Position numbers and translations under genes: made by a program. From JANMZR01 sp040385875 (GTDB lineage: Bacteria > Bacteroidota > Bacteroidia > Cytophagales > Spirosomataceae), in contig JAZKGO010000004.1 in the NCBI GenBank assembly GCA_040385875.1, forward strand, positions 1-64,000: a DNA stretch of 64,000 nt, read 5' to 3'. Below, one piece after another: positions 52,517 to 61,490 of the stretch. The notes below the pieces were generated by a model. The model was given only the letters and a program-made list of their open reading frames with translations, had not been told where the DNA came from and did no database searches. How positions within the stretch are numbered: the first letter of the stretch is position 1; the number at the start of each line of letters is the position of its first letter.

Positions 52517-52939
52517 ATGAAAATTGTAAGAGGCGCATCAGCCAATTGGAAAGGTGCTGGTAAAACTGGTGTTGGTAAAATTTCGACCCAAAGTACTACA
52601 TTGGATAATGCTCAACTATCATTCAATACCCGTTTTGCGGATGGTGTTGGTACCAATCCAGAGGAATTAGTTGGTGCTGCATTAGCCGGCTGTATTACCA
52701 TGAAAATGAGCTTTGTATTAAATGCGGCAGGTTTCACAGCCGATAATATTGATACTACAGCAAAGGTAACTTTGGATACCGATTTAGGTAAAATTAGTAT
52801 TATCAATGTGGAAATTACCGCTTCTGTGCCTGAAATTAGTGAGGAAGAATTCCAGAAAGCAGCTATAGAAACCAAAGATAATTGCATGATTTCACAATTG
52901 TATAGCTGTGAAATTGTTGTGAACGCTAGTTTGGTTTAG
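52517..52939 (+). CDS. OsmC-family peroxide-resistance protein
   Basis: 140 residues. OsmC proteins reduce organic hydroperoxides with paired cysteines. Cys59 (GAALAGCITMKMSFV) and Cys123 (KDNCMISQLYS) are the reactive pair, and Arg39 in FNTRFADG the supporting residue; the TNPEELVGAALAGC stretch is diagnostic of the OsmC rather than Ohr group. The cytosolic protein has normal length. It stands alone between purE and purK on the opposite strand, preceded by an A-rich sequence near the start that resembles the Bacteroidota preference for A/T-rich initiation regions. Confidence 0.93.
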   Translation: MKIVRGASANWKGAGKTGVGKISTQSTTLDNAQLSFNTRFADGVGTNPEELVGAALAGCITMKMSFVLNAAGFTADNIDTTAKVTLDTDLGKISIINVEITASVPEISEEEFQKAAIETKDNCMISQLYSCEIVVNASLV

Positions 52940-52962
52940 TGCGAAAAAATGGTTTGCTTCAA

Positions 52963-52993
52963 AACGCAGGAGGGGTTAAACCCATCCTGCGTT
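52963..52993. terminator. Convergent terminator between osmC-type gene and purK
   Basis: Stem AACGCAGGA (52963-52971) / TCCTGCGTT (52985-52993), continued by GGG/CCC with one mismatch and a small TTAAA loop. It lies wholly between the two convergent stop codons. The T tract after it on the plus strand is interrupted (ATCTTTTT), so it probably serves both directions with moderate strength. Confidence 0.65.
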
Positions 52994-53009
52994 GAATAAT
53001 ATAATCTTT

Positions 53010-54152
53010 TTAAAAAGAAACTACCTTCAATTTTTCTCGAACCAAATTTACTTTTTCCTCTAGTTCTTCAATATTTTCCCCCAAAACAGTTACGTGCCCC
53101 ATTTTGCGGAATGGTTTCGTTGTTTTTTTTCCATAAAGAAATGGAAAAACTCCTTTTTCTTTTAGAATTTCGGTAAGCCCTAAGTACTTTGCATTTCCTT
53201 CGTAATTTTTTTCACCTAAAAGATTCACCATAGCTGCAGGCATAAAAGCCGTAGTATCGCCCAAAGGTAGGTTCAAAATTGCTCTTATATGCTGCTCAAA
53301 TTGTGAGGTAAAATTGGCTCTAATAGTCTGGTGACCACTATTATGCGTTCGAGGCGCTACTTCATTTACCAATACATTTCCGTCTTTGGTAACAAACATC
53401 TCCACCGCTAAAATGCCTACTATACCCAGTTTTTCGGCCACCGAAATAGCTATTTCCTCAGCTTGTTGATTAATCTCTGCTGAGATATTGGCCGGTGAAA
53501 ACAAATATTCTACTAGATTTTGTGTGGGATGAAATGCCATTTCAACCGATGGGAAAGTTTTGATTTCCCCCGCTTCGTTCCGAGCAACAATGATGGCAAT
53601 TTCTGTTTGAAAGTCTATTGCTTTCTCGAGCAAACTAGGTTGGTTAAAGGCCAGTTCAATATCCTCGACACTGCTTAATTTTTGCACTCCCCGACCATCA
53701 TAGCCCCCAATACCTAGCTTATTAAAGGCAGGGAAAAAGGAAACGTTTTTCTCAATTTCTTCTTTGTTATCTGTTAAAATAAAAGGTGCTGTTGGGATGC
53801 CGTGGTCTTTATAAAACTGTTTTTGTACTCGCTTATCTTGAATGATTCTTAAAACTTTAGGCTGAGGGAATACTTTTTTACCTTCAGCTTCTAGTTTTTC
53901 CAAAGCTTCAATATTTACATTTTCAATTTCGATTGTAATCAATTCACAATCTTGACCAAAATTATAAACGGTATCAAAGTCTTGAAAAGAGCCATTTACA
54001 AATTCGGGGGCAATTAAGGCACAAGGTGCAGAAGGGTCAGGATCCAAAATTTTTAAATGAAGATCTAAATCTATCGCAGCTTGAAGCAGCATTCTACCTA
54101 ATTGGCCGCCACCCAAAAGTCCTATTTTATTATTATTTCCTGAAAATTGCAT
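53010..54152 (-). CDS. purK: N5-carboxyaminoimidazole ribonucleotide synthase
   Basis: 380 residues from the ATG at 54152; an upstream in-frame ATG (54266) would add 38 residues absent from the family. PurK uses ATP and bicarbonate to carboxylate AIR. It shows the N-terminal IGLLGGGQLGRMLLQAA, the ATP-grasp region (QDKRVQKQFYKDHGIPTAPF; FPAFNKLGIGGYDGRGV), EKAIDFQTEIAIIVARN, VNEVAPRTHNSGHQT and the C-terminal MGHVTVLGE domain. It belongs to the same pathway step as purE but is separated from it by a divergent OsmC-type gene. Confidence 0.96.
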   Translation of the reverse strand: MQFSGNNNKIGLLGGGQLGRMLLQAAIDLDLHLKILDPDPSAPCALIAPEFVNGSFQDFDTVYNFGQDCELITIEIENVNIEALEKLEAEGKKVFPQPKVLRIIQDKRVQKQFYKDHGIPTAPFILTDNKEEIEKNVSFFPAFNKLGIGGYDGRGVQKLSSVEDIELAFNQPSLLEKAIDFQTEIAIIVARNEAGEIKTFPSVEMAFHPTQNLVEYLFSPANISAEINQQAEEIAISVAEKLGIVGILAVEMFVTKDGNVLVNEVAPRTHNSGHQTIRANFTSQFEQHIRAILNLPLGDTTAFMPAAMVNLLGEKNYEGNAKYLGLTEILKEKGVFPFLYGKKTTKPFRKMGHVTVLGENIEELEEKVNLVREKLKVVSF

Positions 54153-54322
54153 TTGTAAAATTAAGTAGAATAGACTTTGATTCAAAATTGGACTTTTAGC
54201 TTTGCTTATCTTAATTAAGTCATTCTTCTGTTTAAAAGTGGCCTTTAAAAAAGAAAAATGCCTCATTCAATTCCGAAGGAGGCATTTTATTGAAAAAAAT
54301 TGCAAGAAAATTAAAAGAAGGT

Positions 54323-56458
54323 TTATTTCAAATTGAATAATTTGTCATCTATTCCTTTATTTAATTTGATAGATTCAAGCTTGATTTCTAACACCATCGG
54401 ACCCATATTTTGTTTTAAAACTGATGGAAACTTTACCCCGTCTGTTTCTTTGTAATCACTATAGTCCACTGTAATTTCGGTATCACCTGAAGGGCCCTTT
54501 TTAGTCTCTAATGATCTTATTTTTAGTCCAGTAGCATTATCAAAGTATTCTACCCATTTTGAATCTCCCACCGAAAATCCAATTTTAGTACAATCTTTTC
54601 CTTCTATTTTTTCAGTGCCTTCTAGGCTTGTTTTTAAGCCAGCTTTTGATGGATTCAACTCATAGAATAGAAATGCCTTGGCAACGGCCTGTTGCAAATC
54701 AGCCCCTTTTACTTCCACCTCTTGGCCCCTTTGTGTCATATTTGCGGCTGCGCCGTTCACCACCATTTTTTGCATTACATTGCCCATTACTTTTATTTCT
54801 TGGAGGCTTTTATCCGGCGATTTTTTTGCAATTGAGACCGTAAGTGCAGGACCATTGGGAATTTGTCCCGAAAAAGTCATGTCTACTTCATTGATAGCCG
54901 ATATCTTGTCTTTCCCGCCAATGGCGTTGATATATTTTTCCAAAATATTTTCAACTGTAACTCCTTTTGCTATTGCTTTAGGAGGTGCTGGCGGCTCCAC
55001 CTTATTTCCTTCGGTATCATAATATTCAATTTCTCCAAATTTTTTGAGCTTTTCGGCGATTTCAGAGGCTTTACCCACCACTACAATATAGCTATTGTCA
55101 GGTTTGATATATTTGAGTGCCATTGCATGCACATCAGCTTCGGTAGTTTGTTCTATGTTTTTCAAATAATTTGAATAATAGTCACCTGGAAGATTGTAGC
55201 GAGCGGTATTGATCGCAAAATTAGCAACTGTTTGAGGGCTTTCTAATGAAAACACAAAGGTGCCATTCAGGTCATTTTTTGTACGGAAAAGTTCTTCTTC
55301 TGTCGGAGGAGCATTCCGCATTTGTTTAAGTTCATACATCAGTTCGGTTAAAGCACTGTCGGTAACCGCATTGCGTACACTCGCTCCCGCACTAAATTTA
55401 CCAATATATTTATCGGACGAAAGACTCGAATAGGCTCCATAAGTATAACCGTGTTTCTCACGAAGATTATTGTATAAACGTGCTTCACCACCACCCAATA
55501 TATCATTGGTAATTCTTGATTTGATCACATCAGGGCTTCCAATTTTTAAATCTGCAGTATTGACAATGCTGATTACTGATTGAACAGAGCTCGGGCGATC
55601 CACTAATATTACTTTAGTTTTTGCAATTTCTTTAGGAATCTCAATTGTTTGGCGAGGCACACTCCCTCCTTTCCAGCTTCCAAAGTATTTCATTACCAAT
55701 GCTTTAGCTTCTTCTGCATCGATATCGCCTACTACTGCCAAGTAACCAATATTCGATTTAAAAAAAGTATTGTAATAGTTGTTACAGGCATCGATAGTTA
55801 TATTATCCACTGTTTGATTGGTTATCTGCTCACCATAGGGGTGGTTTTTTCCAAACAATACAACTGAGGCAACTTTGCTAGCAATTGAATTGGGGTTATC
55901 TTTTGAGCTGGCTAAATTTGACTTCATCTGCTTTTTGATTTTATCCAATTCTTCTTGTTTAAAATAGGGATTGAGCAAAACGTCTGACATTAAGGTGAGT
56001 AATTTTTCTGTATGTTTTTTTAGAGAAGCCCCGTAAATGCCTGTGCTGCTGGTAGTTATATTGGCTCCAATAAAATCAACTTGTTCGTCATATTGATCCT
56101 TACTTAGGTTTTTAGTGCCTGTAGAAAGAAGGTCACCCACTACTGAGGTAAGACCAGTAAGATTGCCTTCTTTAAGTGGGTCACGGTCTAGCACTAAGTT
56201 GAATGCTACTCTTGGTAATTTTGAGTTTTTTACTACATACACTTTTAAACCATTATCTAAGGTGAAATTTTCGGCCTTCCCAATTTTAATTATGGGAGCT
56301 GGGGCAGGTTCTGGTAGTTTTGACCGATCCAGTTTGGTCGTTTTTGATTTTGAATAATACTTTGAGCCTGATTTACCGTATTTGCTTTTGTTTTGAGCAA
56401 AGCTAAACTGGGCTACAAATGCCAAAACTAGTATTAAATATTTATGGAAATTTTTCAT
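54323..56458 (-). CDS. Non-catalytic M16-type peptidase subunit fused to a LolA-like domain
   Basis: 711 residues from the ATG at 56458 (signal peptide cut near FSFAQ). Residues about 50-490 are an M16 tandem, but where HxxEH should be the sequence reads GLTSVVGDLLSTGTKN, so zinc binding is lost. The second half keeps the R/Y region RLYNNLREKHGYTYGAYSS that completes the active site of the partner. From about 505 on is an extra domain (LEKYINAIGGKDKISAINEV; CTKIGFSVGDSKWVEYFDNA; YKETDGVKFPSVLKQN) resembling LolA/LolB-like outer-membrane lipoprotein carriers. Downstream of the catalytic M16 gene by 61 nt; the two likely form a heterodimeric periplasmic protease. Confidence 0.9.
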   Translation of the reverse strand: MKNFHKYLILVLAFVAQFSFAQNKSKYGKSGSKYYSKSKTTKLDRSKLPEPAPAPIIKIGKAENFTLDNGLKVYVVKNSKLPRVAFNLVLDRDPLKEGNLTGLTSVVGDLLSTGTKNLSKDQYDEQVDFIGANITTSSTGIYGASLKKHTEKLLTLMSDVLLNPYFKQEELDKIKKQMKSNLASSKDNPNSIASKVASVVLFGKNHPYGEQITNQTVDNITIDACNNYYNTFFKSNIGYLAVVGDIDAEEAKALVMKYFGSWKGGSVPRQTIEIPKEIAKTKVILVDRPSSVQSVISIVNTADLKIGSPDVIKSRITNDILGGGEARLYNNLREKHGYTYGAYSSLSSDKYIGKFSAGASVRNAVTDSALTELMYELKQMRNAPPTEEELFRTKNDLNGTFVFSLESPQTVANFAINTARYNLPGDYYSNYLKNIEQTTEADVHAMALKYIKPDNSYIVVVGKASEIAEKLKKFGEIEYYDTEGNKVEPPAPPKAIAKGVTVENILEKYINAIGGKDKISAINEVDMTFSGQIPNGPALTVSIAKKSPDKSLQEIKVMGNVMQKMVVNGAAANMTQRGQEVEVKGADLQQAVAKAFLFYELNPSKAGLKTSLEGTEKIEGKDCTKIGFSVGDSKWVEYFDNATGLKIRSLETKKGPSGDTEITVDYSDYKETDGVKFPSVLKQNMGPMVLEIKLESIKLNKGIDDKLFNLK

Positions 56459-56519
56459 TTGTAACAAATAATTTTTTTAAAAATATAAATTATAATATTT
56501 TGATTATGAGTAAGTTAGC

Positions 56520-57926
56520 TTATTTTTTGGGCTCCATTGATTTAGGTAAATAATGTAAAGTAACCCTATTTTCTTTGGTTAAATATTTATTTGCTACTCT
56601 TTTTATGTCCTCCTTTGTTACCTGATTAAATTTTTCAATTTCAGTATTAATCAGGTTGGCATTGCCAAAATACATTTTATAATTAGCTAAACTTTCAGCT
56701 ATACCAGCCACAGTAGCATTAGAATTTACAAATTCAGATTCTGTCTGATTTAACAGTTTTTGGTATTCTTGGTCAGAAATTTCTTCAGCTTTTACCCTTT
56801 CTATTTCTACTTCAATTGCTTTTTCCAAATCCTCAGCTTTCACTCCCATATTTCCTATTCCATAACAAATAACCAAACCAGGATCTTCAACGGTAAGTGG
56901 GATGGCCCCTGTTGCCACAGCTTTTTGTTGCTTGTCTACCAATTCTTTATTAAATCTTGAGCTGCTTCCACCCGCCAAAAGTGTGTTAAGCATATTCAAG
57001 GCATAATAATCTTCCGTTCCTTGAGCAGGTACATGAAAGCCCATCATTACAGCAGGGAGTTGAATATTGTCATAAATTATATCTCTTACCTCGGCAGTTT
57101 GTTGGGGCTCTACAATAGTTGGTCTGTAAATTGGCTTTTTGTTTTTTGGAATCTCACCGAAGTATTTAGTAATTAGTTTTTTAGTTTCGTCAATTTGAAT
57201 ATCGCCCGCCACTGAAAGAATGGCATTACTTGGAACATAATAGTCGTGATAAAACTCAATGAATTCATCAATTTTAGCCGCATTCAAATCTTCCATGGTA
57301 CCAATTGGAGATATTTTATACGGGTGCACTTTATAAGAATGGCTTAATATTTCTTGCAAAAATGTTCCATATGGCTGATTATCAATACGTTGCCTTTTTT
57401 CTTCTTTTACTACTTCCCTTTGGGTTTTAACACCTTCTTCATCTATTTTGGCATGTAAAAGCCTCTCTGATTCCAAATACAGGCCCAATTCTAATTTATT
57501 GGAGGGCAGAATTTCATAATAAAAAGTTCTATCCAATGAAGTATTGGCATTGAGTTGGCCACCATTTGCCTTTACTATTTTCGAATATTCTCCTCTTTTG
57601 ATGTTTTCTGAACCTTCAAAAAGCAGGTGTTCAAAAAAGTGAGCAAACCCAGACCGACCAGGTTTTTCGTTTTTTGAGCCCACGTGGTACATCACGGTAG
57701 TGGCTACCAAAGGGGTAGAGTTATCCTGATGTAAAATCACATGAAGGCCGTTTGGCAAATCATACTCTGTAAATTTGATTCGATTTTGACTATGCTCCGC
57801 ACTAGGTTTTGGGGCACTTTTTTTGTAAACTTTAGTCGACTTTGAGGGGTATTTTCGGCTTGCTTGGCCATTAATACCCACTATCATGATATTGAAAACT
57901 AGAATAAATAAGGTAATTTTCTTCAT
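56520..57926 (-). CDS. Catalytic M16 zinc peptidase subunit
   Basis: 468 residues with an N-terminal signal peptide (MKKITLFILVFNIMIVGING). The inverted zinc motif HFFEH is at 96-100 (SGFAHFFEHLLFEGSENI) and the distal glutamate Glu176 lies in REVVKEEKRQR, giving the HxxEH-x75-E spacing of active pitrilysin-type enzymes. The protein has about the length of mitochondrial processing peptidase beta. The next gene supplies the inactive partner with the complementary Arg/Tyr motif, as in alpha/beta MPP or PqqF-like pairs. Likely role: degrading or maturing peptides in the periplasm. Confidence 0.93.
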   Translation of the reverse strand: MKKITLFILVFNIMIVGINGQASRKYPSKSTKVYKKSAPKPSAEHSQNRIKFTEYDLPNGLHVILHQDNSTPLVATTVMYHVGSKNEKPGRSGFAHFFEHLLFEGSENIKRGEYSKIVKANGGQLNANTSLDRTFYYEILPSNKLELGLYLESERLLHAKIDEEGVKTQREVVKEEKRQRIDNQPYGTFLQEILSHSYKVHPYKISPIGTMEDLNAAKIDEFIEFYHDYYVPSNAILSVAGDIQIDETKKLITKYFGEIPKNKKPIYRPTIVEPQQTAEVRDIIYDNIQLPAVMMGFHVPAQGTEDYYALNMLNTLLAGGSSSRFNKELVDKQQKAVATGAIPLTVEDPGLVICYGIGNMGVKAEDLEKAIEVEIERVKAEEISDQEYQKLLNQTESEFVNSNATVAGIAESLANYKMYFGNANLINTEIEKFNQVTKEDIKRVANKYLTKENRVTLHYLPKSMEPKK

Positions 57927-58262
57927 TTGAATATTTGTAAAGTATGGTTTGCGATTTTAAATTTAATGATAGAAACTTGTTTTTGAAACCTTAAAATTGG
58001 ATTAATCTACAATAATAAAATAAATATTAACGTAGTCTTATTATTTTTTGATAAACGGTTAAAATTATCCTTGGTTATCTATTGAATTGTTTAGCCGCTT
58101 TCATTTCAAATGAACGTAAATTTTTACAAGAACCATCGATATAAATAAGTGTTTAGATTATTTATTTTGATTTTCTATTTTTTTTAAAGCAATTTTGTAT
58201 TGAGTATTGTTTTTGAAATTAAGATTTTAAGCCTTAAAAAGCAAAATTTGTAAAACTCGTTA
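57927..58262. other. Divergent intergenic region upstream of M16 and PAP2 genes
   Basis: 336 bp between divergent starts. AT-rich throughout with no perfect TAnnTTTG box, no stable hairpin and no credible small gene that I can see. Confidence 0.35.
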
Positions 58263-59069
58263 ATGAAAAATATAATTATTATTATTCTTGCCTCTCAATT
58301 TTTAGCAAAAGGAAATGATATAGGTAAAAAAATAACCTTGGATAAACTTGAAATTGTGGCCGAAGACTCGGTTAAAAATCCAAAAATAATGGGTGGGGGA
58401 ATCTTAATGTTTCCAATCGAAATCTCATTTACAAGGAAAAGCCAGGTCAATTTTACTGCCCCAATCATTGTGACAGGAACTGGAATGTTGCTCATAAGCA
58501 GTAGCATGAAAAGGGCCCAAACAGATTGGTACAAAGAAAAAATTAAAGGAAAATCAACCATGGTTGACGATTATTTGGCTATTGCTCCCAATGCATTGGC
58601 TTTGGGCTTAAGTATAATTGGAGCGAAACCAAAACATAAGTTCAAAGATCGATTGCTGGTTGCTGCAATGGCTAATAGTATGTCTTTAGGCTTAACTTAC
58701 GGCCTCAAATACACCACAAAAATAAAAAGACCAGACAATTCTGATAACTATTCATTTCCGTCGGCTCATACGGCATTTGCTTTTGCAGGTGCCCAAATTA
58801 TGCATGAAGAATACGGTGAACAAAGTATAATTTACAGTATACTTGGCTACGGTATTGGGGCTACTGTTGGTGGTTTAAGAATGGTGAATAATGCACATTG
58901 GCTATCCGATGTGGTAGCTGGCGCAGGCATTGGTATGCTTTCTACTAAGCTGGCTTATAGACTGTTACCTTGGGCACAAAAGAAAATGTACAAAAATGAA
59001 AACCTTGCCATCTTACCAGTTTATTATCCAAAAGGGGCTGGTTTTGGAATGACATTGAGCTTCAAATAG
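58263..59069 (+). CDS. PAP2-family membrane phosphatase
   Basis: 268 residues. The acid phosphatase superfamily motifs are complete: K149-x6-R156-P157 (KYTTKIKRP), PSAH at 166-169, and R206-x5-H212-x3-D216 (GLRMVNNAHWLSD). His169 and His212 are the expected acid and nucleophile. There is a signal-like N-terminus and several weakly hydrophobic helices (about 65-82, 104-121, 130-148, 193-205, 214-230). Such enzymes dephosphorylate lipid phosphates such as undecaprenyl diphosphate or phosphatidylglycerophosphate; the specific substrate cannot be told. Convergent with the nhaD gene. Confidence 0.9.
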   Translation: MKNIIIIILASQFLAKGNDIGKKITLDKLEIVAEDSVKNPKIMGGGILMFPIEISFTRKSQVNFTAPIIVTGTGMLLISSSMKRAQTDWYKEKIKGKSTMVDDYLAIAPNALALGLSIIGAKPKHKFKDRLLVAAMANSMSLGLTYGLKYTTKIKRPDNSDNYSFPSAHTAFAFAGAQIMHEEYGEQSIIYSILGYGIGATVGGLRMVNNAHWLSDVVAGAGIGMLSTKLAYRLLPWAQKKMYKNENLAILPVYYPKGAGFGMTLSFK

Positions 59070-59091
59070 ATTTTTATAAGGACTTAACTTT

Positions 59092-60354
59092 CTAGGAAAG
59101 TAAAATATAAATACCCGCTCCAGCGAAATAGCCTAAGGCTGTTATCAGAGTAAATTTTTTGAAATACCAAATAAAATTGATTTTTTCCATACCCATTACA
59201 GCTACTCCAGCAGCTGATCCGATGATTAATATACTTCCACCAGTACCTGCACAATAGGCCAAAAATTCCCAGATGCGATGATCAGTTGGATAACTAGCCA
59301 AATCATACATCCCCATCGTTGCTGCTACTAAAGGGACGTTGTCAATTATAGCGGAGGCCAATCCGATCGAAATCACTATAATATCCTGATTTCCAATCGT
59401 ATTATCCATCCAGCTAGATAGATTTTTTAAAATATGAGTTGACTCCAATGCCGAAATAGCTAATAGTATACCTAAAAAAAACAAAATACTTGAGGTGTCA
59501 ATTTTGCTCAAAGCATGTGCTACTGTAAATGGTTTTTTATTTTCGTCGTCTTTTTCACTATGCAATATTTCGGAAACTACCCAAACTACTCCAAGACCAA
59601 ATAATATTCCTAAATAAGGCGGAAGATGGGTAATTGTTTTGAAAATGGGTACAAATAACAAAGAAGCTACACCGAAAGTTAAAATAATAGTAGCATCTTT
59701 TTGAGAAAAATTATTTGATACATTGGCCTCAATTTCACCTAACTTTTCATTTCTCAAGGTAAATGAAAGTATCGCCAGAGGTATCGCAACAGATACTAAA
59801 CTCGGAATAAACAAAGAGGTAATAATAGCCATTGAGGTAATTTGACCGCCAATCCAAAGCATAGTAGTTGTTACATCACCAATGGGTGACCAGGCACCGC
59901 CGGCATTTGCAGCAATAATAACTATACCAGCAAATACCATCCTTAATTCTTTTTTTGTAATAATTTTGCGTAGCAGAGTTACCATTACAATAGAAGTGGT
60001 TAGATTATCCAAAATAGCCGAAAGAAAAAAGGTGAATAGTCCTACAACCCAAAGTAAAACAATAGGATTCCTACTATTGATGCGATCTGTAATAATTTTA
60101 AAGCCCTGATGTGCATCAATTAGTTCCACAATGGTCATTGCGCCCAAAAGGAAAAATAGAATCTCAGAAACGGAAGCTAAATGATGAGACAATTCATTGG
60201 AAACCAATGCCTTATCCTCTGTAAATACAGCATAAGCTGTCCAAATTAAAACGCCAGTTAATAGTGCGGAAGCAGTTTTATTGATATTAATCGAATGCTC
60301 AAATACGATGGCTATGTAGCCAAAAACAAATAGTAAAATTAGAAAAGTAGTCAT
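59092..60354 (-). CDS. nhaD: NhaD-type Na+/H+ antiporter
   Basis: 420 residues, about 12 membrane helices, ion-transporter superfamily. The NhaD features are HHLASVSEILFFLLGAMTIV, ELIDAHQGFKIIT near 60-95, SAILDNLTTSIVMVTLLRKI, and NAGGAWSPIGDVTTTMLWIG, plus the second half SAIIDNVPLVAATMGMYDLA and CAGTGGSILIIGSAAGVAVM. It exchanges internal Na+ (or Li+) for external H+ under alkaline or salty conditions. Length and motifs are normal. It stands alone, its stop codon lying in a short hairpin shared with the end of the PAP2 gene. Confidence 0.92.
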   Translation of the reverse strand: MTTFLILLFVFGYIAIVFEHSININKTASALLTGVLIWTAYAVFTEDKALVSNELSHHLASVSEILFFLLGAMTIVELIDAHQGFKIITDRINSRNPIVLLWVVGLFTFFLSAILDNLTTSIVMVTLLRKIITKKELRMVFAGIVIIAANAGGAWSPIGDVTTTMLWIGGQITSMAIITSLFIPSLVSVAIPLAILSFTLRNEKLGEIEANVSNNFSQKDATIILTFGVASLLFVPIFKTITHLPPYLGILFGLGVVWVVSEILHSEKDDENKKPFTVAHALSKIDTSSILFFLGILLAISALESTHILKNLSSWMDNTIGNQDIIVISIGLASAIIDNVPLVAATMGMYDLASYPTDHRIWEFLAYCAGTGGSILIIGSAAGVAVMGMEKINFIWYFKKFTLITALGYFAGAGIYILLS

Positions 60355-60427
60355 TTTTAGTTGAAATATATATTTTACAAATATGAAGAATTATATATTG
60401 ATTTCCCATTATTGGTTTTGATTTTAA

Positions 60428-60435
60428 TATATTTG
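60428..60435 (+). promoter_or_regulatory. Candidate -7 box for the small HExxH protein gene
   Basis: TATATTTG, a perfect TAnnTTTG, placed so that transcription would start near 60443. The leader would be about 36 nt to the GTG at 60479 but only about 15 nt to the TTG at 60458, favouring the GTG start. Confidence 0.45.
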
Positions 60436-60478
60436 TAAGCTAAATTATTGCCTCAAATTGTTTAAAAATCTTATTTTA

Positions 60479-60808
60479 GTGAAACTGCCAAAGCCGTATA
60501 TTTTAGTGAAAATCAGTCGATTAAATGTGAATGGCTTAGCAATTTTTCCTTTTATTTTTACAAAGAATAACGAGCGGTCTAAGACTCTGATTAATCACGA
60601 GTTGATTCACCATCGGCAGCAGTTAGAATTGTTTATTTTCCCTTTTTATTTATTTTATGTTTATCAATATTTTGTAGGCTTAGTCAAATATAAAAATAGT
60701 TACAAAGCCTATATGAATATTTGTTTTGAAAAAGAGGCCTATGCCAATGATCAAAATCTTAACTATCTGAAATATAGGAAGTTGTGGGCTTTTTTAAATT
60801 ATATTTAA
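60479..60808 (+). CDS. Small HExxH membrane-associated protein
   Basis: 109 residues from a GTG start (a TTG at 60458 would add seven). There is no in-frame ATG before residue 80. It has a zinc-metalloprotease-like motif HELIHH (about 40-45, in TLINHELIHHRQQLEL), a hydrophobic segment right after it (FIFPFYLFYVYQYFVGLV), and a conserved acidic end ICFEKEAYANDQNLNYL that could supply the third ligand as in gluzincins. Similar small proteins are widespread in Bacteroidota as hypothetical proteins. Whether it is an active peptidase is unknown; the chain is short for a full peptidase fold. Confidence 0.7.
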   Translation: MKLPKPYILVKISRLNVNGLAIFPFIFTKNNERSKTLINHELIHHRQQLELFIFPFYLFYVYQYFVGLVKYKNSYKAYMNICFEKEAYANDQNLNYLKYRKLWAFLNYI

Positions 60809-60959
60809 TTTAGTAATGAGTTATGAGATAGGAGTGATGAGATTTGACAAAAGAAAAAAGATAAGAGAAAAAGAAAAAAACTGAGTTTCAATTTACCAAA
60901 AAATAATTCACCAATTCACCAATAAAACAATCCAACAATAAAACCATTAATCAATTAAA
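60809..60959. repeat. Low-complexity region with short direct repeats upstream of maoC-type gene
   Basis: Purine-rich run around 60855-60885 followed by AATTCACC tandem (60905-60921) and AATAAAACAATCC / AATAAAACC repeats (60921-60950). No ORF. It looks like slipped-strand-generated sequence in the leader of the next gene. Confidence 0.4.
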
Positions 60960-61418
60960 ATGATAAAAATAGAAGATTTAGAAGCACTAAAAGCTCATTT
61001 GGGTAAAGAAATAGGCACTTCAGAATGGTATACAATCACTCAGGATATGATTAACAATTTTGCAGAAGCTACTGGCGACCATCAATGGATTCATACCAAT
61101 CCTGAAATGTGCGCTCAGTTTTCACCTTTCAAAACCACCGTAGCCCATGGTTTTTTAAATCTTTCCTTTTCACCAAAATTAATGGCAGAAATATTTATGG
61201 TGAAATCTATAAAAATGGGACTGAATTATGGAGCAAACAAAGTGCGATTTATGAGTCCTGTACCTGTAAATTCAAAAGTAAGAATGAAAGCTGTTTTGCT
61301 AGAAATGGAAGATTCTCCGCCTCGTGGACAAAAAATTATAGTGGCTTGCACCTACGAAATTGAAGGCCAAGAAAAACCAGCTTGCTATGCTGAGCTGATT
61401 TCTATTTTGTACGAATAG
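60960..61418 (+). CDS. MaoC-family (R)-specific enoyl-CoA hydratase
   Basis: 152 residues, single hot-dog fold. Catalytic Asp40 and His45 are in FAEATGDHQWIHTNPE, the MaoC hydratase 2 motif, with AHGFLNLSFSPKLM as the conserved following helix. Such enzymes hydrate trans-2-enoyl-CoA to (R)-3-hydroxyacyl-CoA, linking beta-oxidation to PHA or to fatty-acid-type products. It lies 72 nt upstream of a FabG-type reductase on the same strand, a functional pair that would interconvert enoyl-, 3-hydroxy- and 3-ketoacyl thioesters. Confidence 0.92.
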   Translation: MIKIEDLEALKAHLGKEIGTSEWYTITQDMINNFAEATGDHQWIHTNPEMCAQFSPFKTTVAHGFLNLSFSPKLMAEIFMVKSIKMGLNYGANKVRFMSPVPVNSKVRMKAVLLEMEDSPPRGQKIIVACTYEIEGQEKPACYAELISILYE

Positions 61419-61490
61419 ATTGAGTCTTGCATAAGTACGTATTGTGCAGTATTTTTTTACGAAATCCTAAAAACTAAACCCTAGATAAAA

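Noticed and set aside
54153..54266. N-terminal extension of PurK from an ATG at 54266
   Set aside because: The 38 extra residues precede the conserved IGLLGGGQLGRM start and have no place in the family.
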